A stretch of 64,000 bases of DNA from Dacryopinax spathularia (lineage: Eukaryota; Basidiomycota; Dacrymycetes; Dacrymycetales; Dacrymycetaceae). The notes under the pieces were generated by a model that was not told the DNA's origin, ran no database searches, and saw nothing but the letters and a program-made list of their open reading frames with translations. The stretch's first letter is position 1; each line of letters starts with the position of its first letter. Positions 54,564 to 64,000 of this stretch are shown here, in pieces. The stretch spans positions 1,116,001-1,180,000 of the forward strand of contig JBBPFI010000005.1 of the NCBI GenBank assembly GCA_037974965.1, read 5' to 3'. A program made the translations under genes and the position numbers.

Positions 54564-56139
54564 TACATGTATGATTACTGGACCCGTTTGCTCTGATCCC
54601 TACAACACGGTCGGCAGAGCAGTCTATCTTCATCCGATGCTTTCCATCTGTCCTTGCAGGCTTAGCAATCCCACCAACTCCTTCAGCCGATGTTCTCCAC
54701 CTGTCCTTCCGGTTTAGCGTTTCGAGCACCGATTTCCACTCGGCGTTGTTGAGCACATCATGGCCTTCAGCATCCTGCAAGGCAACACCTCTTGCTTTGC
54801 AGATGCTGGTCACCGTCAAGGTTGTCTCCCGAAGGAGCTCGCCTGGCGAGTAATCTATCCTCAAGTCGAGGCCTACAATGACTTGCAGAGCGGGCGTATT
54901 GTGGGCGGTTATCTTGTTGAAATAGTCGCAGCCTGACTTGTCCGCATCGCCACGCATAAGGGCGTCTCTCGTTGAATATCGGAGGGATGGGATCGTCCAC
55001 TGTTTGAAGCTTTCTATGACCAGTTTGCGCAGGCGAGGGAGAGAGGGGAATGGTCGGCCGTCTACTGAATAAGGCGCTCGCGTACCGAATTCTTCCAAGT
55101 TGGGGCACAGGCAAAGTATGTCGAGAGTGGTGGCGTCGTGGAAGAATGGGCAGCCTGAGTTCCCGATCAACAGAAGGGATTGAAGCTGCAGACCGATGGC
55201 GTTGAAGAAGGGTATAGCTACTCGGAAGTAATCGACCGTAATAGGTGGCGATTGAGAGATAGAGAATTGAACGTGGGCGAGGTTAGGCATTGAGCAGTCG
55301 GCGATAGTGTGGAGGTATGCCAGTGGTCGGTATATGAAGACCCAGGTTCCCAGAGCAAGGTGACTCAAGCTCTCCAGTCGGAAAGGGTTGCTGGCGGTTC
55401 GCTTCACCGGACGCCAATTGTCTTCGTGCTCGATGCGAGGGCGCCAGTCGGTTAGATCAAGAATCCGTAGATGAGGGAGTGAAGACAGGACGTGTAAAAA
55501 CACCTTAGGTGACAACGGGCAATTGCGCATTGCAATCGCCTGCAGAGAAGGAGCGAGCTCGCGCAGAGGAGCTAGAGGCCAAACGAGCTCGTCGAGATAC
55601 CAGATCTCCTCCACGGCGGGGCAGAGGGCCATCAGCGCTTGGATCGATCCATGAATAGCTTCATCCTCTCCGTACGTTGGTGCGGCGCCGTTAATGCTAA
55701 CACGTTCTCCAAAATTGACGACCAAACGAGAGACGAATGAGCCGTAGGTCCGTTTGCACAATGAGCGCTGGAGTATCTCCATTCCTTGCTCGTTGCGGGT
55801 AGAATCGTTCGGGACCTGTATTGTCTTGAGCAGCAGAGGAAGAAGCGAACTATTCCATGCTTTGCACACGAGTCGAGGAGACCAGTCGAGGTCATTCACG
55901 CTCTTATTCTTGTCGTTGGCCACCGCCGTCACGATCTTGACAGACTTGTTCCACCCGCTCCAAGCGGCGGTATGGATTTGCTGATAACCAAGGTCGGTAG
56001 GCGCCAGCAGCGAGGACCGTTCGTGCTCTCCATCAAAGGAGCGGCTTGACGAATGGACCAGATCATGGAGGATCTTGATCCATATCTCTACTGGAAGGTG
56101 CCCTGAGGTAGCAGGACCGAGTGAGTTGGACGACGGCAT
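54517..56139 (-). CDS. F-box/LRR protein, intact copy
   Basis: Single exon, 540 aa, starting MPSSNSLGPATSGHLP. F-box at residues ~14-105: LPVEIWIKILHDLV and SPRLVCKAWNSSLLPLLLK. Then LRR-like repeats: VEEIWYLDELVWPL, LQAIAMRNC, LRILDLTDW, LQSLLLIGNSG, LRKLVIESF. Ends AHGSHPVQGS. SCF substrate adaptor by family. The last 16 codons overlap the coding end of the convergent membrane protein. A paralogue follows upstream at 56489-57943. In this copy the residue matching one stop of the paralogue is Trp (DLDWSPRLVCK). Confidence 0.82.
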   Translation of the reverse strand: MPSSNSLGPATSGHLPVEIWIKILHDLVHSSSRSFDGEHERSSLLAPTDLGYQQIHTAAWSGWNKSVKIVTAVANDKNKSVNDLDWSPRLVCKAWNSSLLPLLLKTIQVPNDSTRNEQGMEILQRSLCKRTYGSFVSRLVVNFGERVSINGAAPTYGEDEAIHGSIQALMALCPAVEEIWYLDELVWPLAPLRELAPSLQAIAMRNCPLSPKVFLHVLSSLPHLRILDLTDWRPRIEHEDNWRPVKRTASNPFRLESLSHLALGTWVFIYRPLAYLHTIADCSMPNLAHVQFSISQSPPITVDYFRVAIPFFNAIGLQLQSLLLIGNSGCPFFHDATTLDILCLCPNLEEFGTRAPYSVDGRPFPSLPRLRKLVIESFKQWTIPSLRYSTRDALMRGDADKSGCDYFNKITAHNTPALQVIVGLDLRIDYSPGELLRETTLTVTSICKARGVALQDAEGHDVLNNAEWKSVLETLNRKDRWRTSAEGVGGIAKPARTDGKHRMKIDCSADRVVGIRANGSSNHTCIIHVSAHGSHPVQGS

Positions 56140-56488
56140 GTTGTAATTAGAGTGAACGTGAAGGGTAAGACTAAGGAGAATAGGGCTGACACCGGCTTAC
56201 GTAAAATGCAACCGTTGCGCAGGACACGAGGAACACGAGGTACTAGTTTGTCTATGGAAAAAAGGCCTTCACGCTCACTCGGTCTACATACAGGCTATTC
56301 ACTGACATGCAAGGAAATACATTTACACTAGGATTCGACAGCGGTCTAGATAATGCATTCAATCCCGCGGGGTGTTTCAAGAAGAACCCCGCCTCAAATG
56401 CTACCCTCTTGCGATATGATTATCTGGACGATGTACCTTTGCAGGATAACGACGAATCGATCCATTCTGTGGCTCTCTCGCGCCCGCC
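56140..56488. other. Spacer between the two F-box/LRR copies
   Basis: 349 bp; promoter of the intact copy and 3' end of the damaged copy. Nothing distinctive. Confidence 0.35.
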
Positions 56489-57943
56489 TCACTCACCCGT
56501 CTCTGTCAGCTCGGAAGTGTCCTCCCCCTGGTCGGCGAGACCATAGACTTCCACGAGCGTTTCGGCTTTCGAAATATCGCGACCTTGGGCATCTTCGAAT
56601 CGAATACCTCTTGCTCGACACATGCTTGCAACCAGGAGAGTAGTTTGCGGAAGAGGATCACTCCGCCCAGAGCTGTGGTCGAGGTCGAGCGCTTGGATGA
56701 CAGCGAGGGAAGGGGTGTTTGCCACCGTGAGTTTCTGGAAGTAATCGTAGCCAGCCTGGTCCATGTCGACGTCGTTCCAGGCAGGACCAGACGCCTGGTA
56801 GTGAGCAAACCGCTGGGAGTGGCGATCAAAACCGCACACAACCAGCTTCTGTAGCCGAATCAGAGGGGGGAATGGTGCTTGCGTGACAGGACAGGGCATG
56901 TGAGTGACATATTCCCGCAAATTGGGGCACAAAGCTAGCGCCTCCATCTCCTCATCATTGCTGAATTGGTGGCTCGTTGGTCTGAACACCAAGGTTTGCA
57001 GCTGTGCGCCGACGGCGCCAAATAGCGCCTTCGCTGAGGTGAGAGCCACGGAAGTGAATGCGAACGAATTTGAGATGCTGAGGTGTGCCAGGCTGGGGCA
57101 ACTGCAAGTGGAAAGGGCTCCGACCCATTGTGCATCGCAGAGGAGCAGTTCGCCGACTGCAAGATGGGTAATGGGCAGGGTAAAACCCCTATCCCGCCTG
57201 TAATCCACCGTTCGAGCAGCTATCCACGGTCCAGCGCCCCTCCACGAGGAGAGATCCAAAACTCGAAGGTTCCGTTGATCCTCCAGAAAATCGAGGAAAC
57301 GGTGGGGATCATCGGGGATTATTTCGGTGATTGACATTCCTTGCAGATTGGGTGCGGACGAGGCGAACCGGTCCCGAGGGAAAACGGCTTCAATGGTGTA
57401 ATGTACTTCGCGCAAGTCGGATAACAGAGCGAAGGTATCTCGAATCACGTAGCTTCGTTCGATATCTTCAATCAGCGGCGTCTCTCCCATTATGTCCCCT
57501 TCTGCGTGAGTGATGATCAGTCGCCGGACGAAAGACCCATAGCGCGAATTGCCCAAGGAGAGGCCTAGGAGCTTCTTCACGTCCTCGACGTGCTCAAGGC
57601 GACCTTGTATACAGACAGTTCCCAGCAAAATCGGCAAGATGCGCTCGTTCCACCTCTTGCAGACCAGGCGAGAGCTTCAATCGAACGGGTTAATGCCATA
57701 CTTTGGTTGCATTGAGGAGGCAGCCAAACTCAAGCCTTCCACCCAATCTTGCCATGCTTCAGCACGCAAATATTAATCTTCAAGGGTGGGCGGGTAGACG
57801 CTGGGAATCGAAGCCGGAAGATGATCCAGCTGCTCCCGTTCGTTACGATCACTGGTGAACACAAGCTCGGAGAAAATAGCGTCCCATACGTCTGCGGGGC
57901 ATCGGGACGCTGCTGATTCGGTTGCTGCTGGCTGGGCCGACAT
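56489..57943 (-). pseudogene. F-box/LRR protein, copy with two in-frame stops
   Basis: The start at 57943 gives MSAQPAATESAASRCPADVWDAIF, an F-box N-terminus. The same frame then meets a TAA (about 57775) and a TGA (about 57682), with homology to the intact copy running through both: EAWQDWVEGLSLAASS matches its AAWSGWNKSVKIVTAV, and SSRLVCKRWNERILPILL matches SPRLVCKAWNSSLLPLLL. At the second stop the intact copy has TGG (Trp). Downstream, 382 residues are open with LRRs, ending SELTETGE. An intron removing both stops would need a poor donor; I found none with GTRNGY before the first stop, though a TTAAC branch-like site precedes a TTGAAG. Either a disabled copy or a gene with unusual splicing. 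Confidence 0.65.
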
Positions 57944-58220
57944 TATGTGTGTTAATCAGAGATGGTATACGGGCACAGAGCAAGTAAAAGGAGCAGACGG
58001 AAGGACCAGGAGACAGACTTACCCGTTGACGCAGACAGTTGTGGAACGTTGGCAACGTGGGCGGGAGAGAACAGTCACGACCCGTCCTTCGGAGTTAAAG
58101 CTTCTATGCCGACCGCGGATATTGCCGAAGAGCAAGTCAGCAGAACCCTTTCGGCTCAGTACTGTCGCGCAGTCTTCGGCCCAACCGATCGTCGCTCATC
58201 GTTCTCAACGTCGACCTCCA
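57944..58220. promoter_or_regulatory. Divergent promoter, F-box/LRR copy / YTP1
   Basis: 277 bp between the damaged F-box gene start and the Ytp1 start. Probably shared. No defined site seen. Confidence 0.4.
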
Positions 58221-59641
58221 ATGTTGCGACAGCTGCCATCGACGTTGCTGCTCTTGCTGCTTGTTACAGCGAGCACATCTGCTCATGAGCATCATGGGGA
58301 AGCCGAGATCGACCCCTCAGCACCCATAGACACCCTCACCTGGCTGCATGTCGCCTTCCAGGCCTTCGTCTGGCTCGTCATCTTCCCGACAGGGATGGTG
58401 CTCGGCATGGCAAAGTCAAGATGGCACGTACCGATGCAATGTGCAGGATTGGCACTGACGACTGCGGGATACGTACTCGGACACTCGCATAGAGGTCGAC
58501 AGTACACATGGTCAGCACACGTACCGATGGCTACGGTCATAATATTCATCCTTGCGACACAAGCGGCACTTGGCGTCTACCTCAAGCTGCACATCCACGA
58601 GAAGTCTCTCAGACCATGGGCTGTCCGAGCACACGGGATCCTGGGCAAAGCTTATCCGATCGTCGGCTGGGTCCAGGTCATATTCGGCTATGCTACACTT
58701 GGTGGATATTGCAGAGGAGACGCACTCGGCCAGTGCTTGGCACACTATATCATGGGCAGCGCGTTCATCGCGTACGGGATTATCATGCTCATCCTGCTGA
58801 GTGTGGGAGCGAGCTTCATCGGGAAGAAGCGAAGTCAGGAGTGGTTCGATAGCTGGGTGATTTGCCTATGGGTACGTTATATGCGCTGTGCTATCTGGTC
58901 CTGTAACTTACAACGGAACAGGGAATCGTTAACACCTTCACGGAGCATCATGGTGGTCCATGGACACACAAAGATTTGCAACACACCATGATGGGTGTCC
59001 TGTGTGCGTTTCTCTCGTCCCTTTCGTCCTCGGAGCGTGCTGACCTTGCGCATATAGGGTGGGCAGGCGGTGCACTCGGCATCTTCCTCTCTCGCAACAA
59101 CCAGCGCTCACTCATCCCGTCCCTCATCATCCTCATGACGGGCTGGGCCTTCTCCGGCCACGCACAAGCCCTCATGCTCAGCACATCTGTACACGCCGTC
59201 TTCGGGATAACGCTCATCAGCGCCGCGCTCGCCCGGATCGTGGAGATTGCTTTCCTCCTCCGAGGGAAACCCAGCGGCACGCTAAGGGAGGGGAACGTCA
59301 GCTCGTGGCAGTGGCTTCCACCTTTCGGGTTGATTGCTGGAGGGTGCCTGTTCATGTCCGCTACGGATGAAGAACTCAAATGGGCTGACTCGCTCGGCGT
59401 GGACCATGTAACCTACTCGCTCATCATGTTCAGCGCGGCGTTCGTCATCTTCCTCCATGTATGCCTGCTCATCCACCTGTACATGTTTGCTGGCAAAAAC
59501 GGGGAGATGCTGAAGGAGGGAGGCGTTAAGCTCGAGAACGGAAACGGCCATGTGTACGTGCCCGTTGAGGTGGGCGAGGCCGAGGTGTTCGAACTCGGCG
59601 GTATAGATGAGGAGGATGCGGAGGAGCTACCACAGAAGTAA
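58221..59641 (+). CDS. Ytp1-like multi-pass membrane protein
   Basis: Three exons 58221-58871, 58922-59003, 59058-59641, 438 aa. Signal peptide MLRQLPSTLLLLLLVTASTSA followed by HEHHGEAEID. N-terminal half fits DUF2427: LHVAFQAFVWLVIFPTGMVLGMAKSR in part, GHSHRG, HGILGKAYPIVGW. C-terminal half fits Ytp1: NTFTEHHGGPWTHKD, LWWAGGALGIFLSR, FSGHAQALMLSTSVHA. About ten membrane helices. Ytp1 proteins are fungal membrane proteins, mitochondrial or ER-linked, of unclear role (family knowledge). Intron 2 is 54 nt, a multiple of three with no stop, so retention would insert 18 residues before the Trp-Trp motif. Convergent with the GH31 gene, 107 bp apart. Confidence 0.88.
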
Positions 59642-59748
59642 AGGATCTGGATCCGTGCGGGGGAGGGAGGAGAGAGGATTGGATTCATTTTGTGTACCAC
59701 TAGGCTGCATCAATCTATCTGACGACTACACATCTCAACATTACATGC

Positions 59749-62700
59749 TCAATAGTCCGTCAGCTTCAGCTCGGAGCTCTTTCCGTTCCTGAGCAGCGCG
59801 CCAGCAAGCGCGCTGATATCGTCTCCTTGAGACGTAACGGAGATATCGCCTCCCTTGGAGCGCGTCACCGTGATCGTCGCAGCGACCTCCTTGCCCTTCC
59901 CGCGCGGGACGACGACTTCGACCTTCTCGAACTGCCCATCGTACACCTTCACCGTCCCAGCCTCGAGGTAGTCATAGTCGGGGACCTTCACCCCCTTGGG
60001 ACCCAGAACGAGCACGCTCCCCTCCCTAACCCACACGGGGATCGTATCATACGCAACGGTCTCCTTGACCCAACGCGGGCCCTCAAGGACCTTCCCATCG
60101 TCCCAGAAGGACGTCCATTTCCCCGGGGGGACGTAGTACTCATGCTGGTGCTTATCGTTCCCGAACACCGGCGCAACGAGCAGAGAGGGACCAAGCAGGT
60201 ACTGCTGATCGAGGTGGTAGGTCGTCCGGTCCTCGGGGAACTCTAGGAACGTAGCGCGCATAATGGGTTCGCCGGTTAAGTGGGCGTTGATAGCCTGCGC
60301 GTAGAGGTACGGCACGAGCCTGTGTTTGGCCTCGACGAACTTGGACATGATGTTCGCGGCTTCTTCGCCGTAGTTCCAGGGAACGCGGTACGAGCCGGAA
60401 CCGTGCAGACGGCTGTGGGAGGAGAAGAGGCCGAATGCCATCCAGCGCATGTAGATCTCCGGGGGAGGGTGGCCCTGTGTCCGCGTTAGCACTTTCTTCA
60501 TATTTGATTGCGGGACACGCACCTCGAAACCGCCAATATCATGCGACCAGTACGCAAACCCAGAAAGAGTGAACGATAGCCCACCCCTCATAGTCTCCGC
60601 CATCGCCTCACTACCCCACATCACATAAGCATCCACCCCCTCAATACAAATCCCAAGAAGCAGACTCACTAAGTGGAATGCGGGTCCCCACCCCAGCTAA
60701 CCGGGAACCTCTGCCCTCCCGCAGAAGCGCTCCGGCCGAATAGGACGGCTTCGTATTCCCCCTTCACTTCTTTGAGAAGGTTGAACACGGTTTGGTTGTA
60801 AAGGATGGCGTAGTAGTTGTGTGCTCTGTAGGGGTCGGAGCCGTCGTGGAACTTGACGCTTGCGTGGGGGATGCGTTCGCCGAAGTCAGTCTGCACTCCG
60901 CATCAGTACCTGTTTTTCTTGTACCACGGGAGCAGGAAAGCGAAGGAGCTGGAGCTGGATCTGGAGCGGAGAAGGAGGAGCGGGAACGTACCTTGAAACA
61001 GTCCACGCCCATATCGAGCAATTTCCTGAGCTTGAAGGTATACCACTCCCTCGCCTCCGGGTTCGTAAAGTCCACCACCGCCATCCCCGGCTGCCACAGA
61101 TCCCACTGCCACACCTCCCCATTCGTCCTCTTCACAAAATACCCCCCTTCCACGCCCTCCCTAAACAGCGGGCTCTGCTGCCCAATGTACGAGTTAATCC
61201 ACAAGCACACCTTGACGTTGAATTCCCGCTTGATAGTAGCGAGGAACTTGGCCGGGTCGGGGAAGAACTCGGGGTCGAAGGTGAAGTCGCACCATTGGTA
61301 TTGTTTCATCCAGAAACAGTCGAAGTGAAAGACGCGGACGGGGCAGGATCGTTCGCGCATGCCGCGGAGGAAACCGGAGACGGTCTTTTCGTCGTAGGAG
61401 GTCAGGAAGGAGGTGGAGAGCCAGAGGCCGAATGTCCAGGTCGGGGGGAGGCCCGGGCGGCCGGTGAGGAGGGTGTAGCGGCTGAGGATCTGGACGGAGC
61501 GTCAGCGAACGCCCGAGCGTGCACGAGGGCGCAACTGGGCAGAGAAGAAGGGAGAGGGAGAGGGAGGGAGAAGATGAAGGAGGAACAAGGCAAGCAGAAG
61601 AACACACCTCCTTAGGAGTAGCCCCATAAATCACATAATACTCCAGCTCCTCCCCCCTCACAGAAATCCCGACCCTCGAAGCCTTCTCGCTCCCCACTTC
61701 GAAGTCGACCTCTCCAGGGTGGTTGACGAAGATTCCATAGTGGCGGTTGGTCTGTCATCAAACAAACAGATCAGGACCACTGCAGGAAAGGAAAGGGAGG
61801 GAGGAAGAGAAATGAGGTGGAACGTACGAGGTAGAAAGGCACACTCTTGTATGTCTGCTCACTGGACGTGCCGCCGTCCCTGTTCCAGCTCGTGATGACC
61901 TGTCCGTTCTTGACGAAGGCGCGGAACTGTTCGCCTGTCCTTTCACGTCAGCCACACTACGATTCCCAGCACAGTGACACTCCTTCCTCTTCCCCATTCC
62001 CATTCCCTTCCGCTTCCCCTTCCCGCCCCGAAGGCGAAGAGGGAGAGAGTCTGGTAGACCGGGAATGGAGCGAAAGCGAAAAAGAAGAAACAGGGAAGGC
62101 AGGACACCGGGAAAGAGAAAGACGCAGAGAGAAGACGCACCCAACCCATAAACCAACTCCCCAGCACTCAACTGCAGCTCCGCAAGCATATACCGCACAT
62201 ACGGCCTCCCCACCTCCGGGCACGGGTTCGCCGAGAAGTCCGTCTCCAAGCAGCTCGTAGCGCTCGCCGAGTCGCGCGTGAACTTCCATGGGAGGTCCAT
62301 CATCGCTTGTGATTTGGGTAGGGCGGCTGTCAGCAGCATTGGCTGCTGTGCGTCGGCGGCGGAGGCGGAAGAGGTCGAGCTGGAGTGGGGAGAGGGAGAG
62401 GAGGAGGTGGTGGGAGAGAGGGCGAGGAAGTCGACGCTGAATTGACCTTTTTGTTTGTTGATTCTTGCGGTCAAGGCGCCGGAGGAGAACAGGATCTCGT
62501 CGTTCGAGGAGGAGTGGTGGATCTTGGGTGTGTGCTGGGGGGGTTGGGAGTCGGGGAAGAGCTCGAAGGATGGGTAGCCGGGTTTTTGGCCCTGCTCGGT
62601 TTGGTCAGTTCTTGCTCAAGAAGCTGGCAGGAGCAGGGGGAGAGGAAGGGGAGGAGGAGAGGAGGAGGGGAGGGGAAGAGGGCGTACGGTGAAGTGCGTG

Positions 62701-62995
62701 AGTTTGACGCCTATTATCCCTTCCGCCGGAGCGGTAAGCCTGACGTTGATCACCGGTCCTACACTCTATCAGCCTCATCGTCCCACCACCACCAGCAGGA
62801 GGAGCAAGAGCATGGCGAGCAAGGAGCAGAAGGGGGTAAATGCGCACCCTTCAGAGTATCCCCCCTATGCCTAATAGGCATCGTAGCGCACACCAACGTC
62901 ACCCCGTCCTCGGCAACCTGGACATCCTGGACGTCCTGGGCCCAAGCGGCTTTGACGCCGTCGCGGAGATGCCAGAGTCCGTCGGTGAACTTCAT
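59749..62995 (-). CDS. Glycoside hydrolase family 31, alpha-xylosidase (YicI) type
   Basis: Minus strand, many exons. Starts [17 protein letters not shown] (an upstream Met at 63004 adds three residues), strikingly like the bacterial alpha-xylosidase YicI start. Domain order: N-terminal beta domain, then [29 protein letters not shown], nucleophile motif FKTDFGE (formed across an intron at about 60890-60990), SRSASAGGQ-like [18 protein letters not shown] with the acid/base Asp, [18 protein letters not shown], and C-terminal beta domain ending LKLTDY. No signal peptide, so probably intracellular; releases xylose from alpha-xylosides such as xyloglucan oligosaccharides (family knowledge). Roughly 800-900 aa. 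A Ser-rich insert ([11 protein letters not shown]) near residue 110 is unusual. Confidence 0.88.
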
Positions 62996-64000
62996 CGTCT
63001 TCAAGTTCGTACTTCAGCCTTGGTGTGGGTGGTGGTGGGAGGAGCTCAGAAGGACGAGCTGGGGAGAGGAGGGAAGGGAGGAGAGGGAGGGGTATAAGGC
63101 TGGAGTGGGCTGTTGGTCTCGCCCGGTCATGCTGGGAAATAGAACTGAAGCACCGAATACAATCCATCTTCTCGGCCTCACCGTCTCCTCACCCCCTCCC
63201 TCCTTCATTCCACAGCCGGGCAGAGGAAGAGTTTCCCCGCAGCATCATTACCCCGTCCCTCAGCCGTCGGTACACCTTCCAAATTCGGGCGTCATCTGCT
63301 CCCCACCCATTCCTCAGAGTTTCCACATCGGGCCATGCCGCCGGCCCATCCTCCCAACGCACGGAGCCGGGGTTTATCCGCGTCCCATCTCTTCAATTCC
63401 TCTTGCTTGCCCTGAGAGGTATCGGTGAGGAGAAGGTGCATGGGAGGGAATAATGGGAGGGGAAAGGAGGGCGGCCGGGCTTCGGCGCTTGTTCGGGAAT
63501 TCTTTGGAGGGTCGGAGGCCGGCGGCACTGCGATGAGTGATCGACGCCGGCCTAGGGTAGTGAATTATTGTAATGTACTTGAGAGAGACAACTTGGGATG
63601 ATAAGATCCGGGTGTGAACAGCTCTCGGCCTGCGAGCGAAGGGAGAGGGAAAAGAAGCCGAGCCGGCCCCGCCGGAAGGGTCGGGCCGAACTCCGGCTTC
63701 GCGCTTCCCGAATCCCGCGTTGCCTCACATGACCGCCTGTAGTAGAGGTTGGGAAGTGTAGAGAGAGAGGTAATCTTCGCGGATGCTTGTCCTGTACGTG
63801 ATGTGATTGTTGTGGGTGACACGGTTGAGCGTCGTCTATCCTTGTTTTTGCATGCGTATGTAGTATACAATGCATATGTTGAAGTTTCTAGATGTTGCCC
63901 GCTCCGCCCAGCAGCGCAGCGCAGCAAGGCTCGGCAGACCGCTCTATTCCGCCGTCTCGGTCGCTCCTTTCCCTCCTTGAACGACCTCATGACCCGCAGC
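62996..64000. promoter_or_regulatory. Upstream region of the GH31 gene, otherwise empty
   Basis: About 1 kb at the window edge. Purine- and pyrimidine-rich stretches near 63060-63110. Short frames (63025-63453 plus, 63565-63990 minus) have no pattern. The first several hundred bases should contain the GH31 promoter. A gene beginning beyond 64000 cannot be excluded. Confidence 0.35.

Noticed and set aside
60860-61615. 251-codon plus-strand frame
   Set aside because: Antisense to clear GH31 catalytic exons.
1-64000. CRISPR array, bacterial operons, tRNA genes, telomeric repeats
   Set aside because: None seen. Gene structure with spliceosomal introns is eukaryotic; no regular spacer-repeat pattern and no GGTTCGA-type B box with a partner A box was found.

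Overview
The window is nuclear DNA from a fungus, almost certainly a basidiomycete. Genes are split by many very short introns (about 48-130 nt), GC is moderate to high, and the gene content is fungal: MHYT-type hybrid histidine kinases, a Ytp1 protein, a Ptc7-type phosphatase, many F-box proteins and small 'MCH...CGCF' cysteine-rich proteins. Most introns I placed by hand start GTRCGY (mainly GTGCGT or GTACGT), a strong host signature. No species can be named from sequence alone; a Tremellomycete-like or other Agaricomycotina genome is plausible.

Layout. 0-10 kb: sparse DNA with four small cysteine-rich proteins, two of them clear homologues, and one F-box gene. 10-13.5 kb: tandem pair of NADP-type short-chain dehydrogenases; the second copy carries a 1-nt deletion and a GC-AG intron. 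13.6-18 kb: three tandem single-exon F-box-like paralogues; the third is split by a ~690 bp non-autonomous insertion next to a perfect 34 bp palindrome. 17.9-21.5 kb: an ABHD1/3-type hydrolase, a tiny membrane protein and an unknown acidic protein. 22.8-35.8 kb: two divergent MHYT hybrid histidine kinases, with a complete two-gene PIF/Harbinger DNA transposon in the shared upstream region. 36-43.4 kb: a basic nuclear-type protein, a tandem pair of isochorismatase-fold hydrolases, an unknown protein and a DUF302-type protein. 43.9-48 kb: Ptc7-type mitochondrial PP2C and a mitochondrial TPR-like membrane protein, convergent. 48.3-52.8 kb: two adjacent long coiled-coil proteins. 53.4-59.7 kb: a multi-pass membrane protein, two F-box/LRR paralogues (one with two in-frame stops) and a Ytp1 protein. 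59.7-63 kb: a GH31 alpha-xylosidase-type enzyme. The last kilobase is non-coding.

How it fits together. The strongest theme is local duplication followed by decay or rearrangement: SDRs, isochorismatases, F-box trio, F-box/LRR pair, histidine kinases, coiled-coil pair and cysteine-rich proteins are all paralogous sets lying near each other, and three sets contain a damaged copy. The best functional unit is the divergent kinase pair, each with a degenerate three-motif MHYT sensor, HisKA, HATPase, a likely pseudo-receiver and a true C-terminal receiver; the Harbinger transposase start lies only about 320 bp from one kinase start. I found no tRNA, rRNA, CRISPR array or origin.
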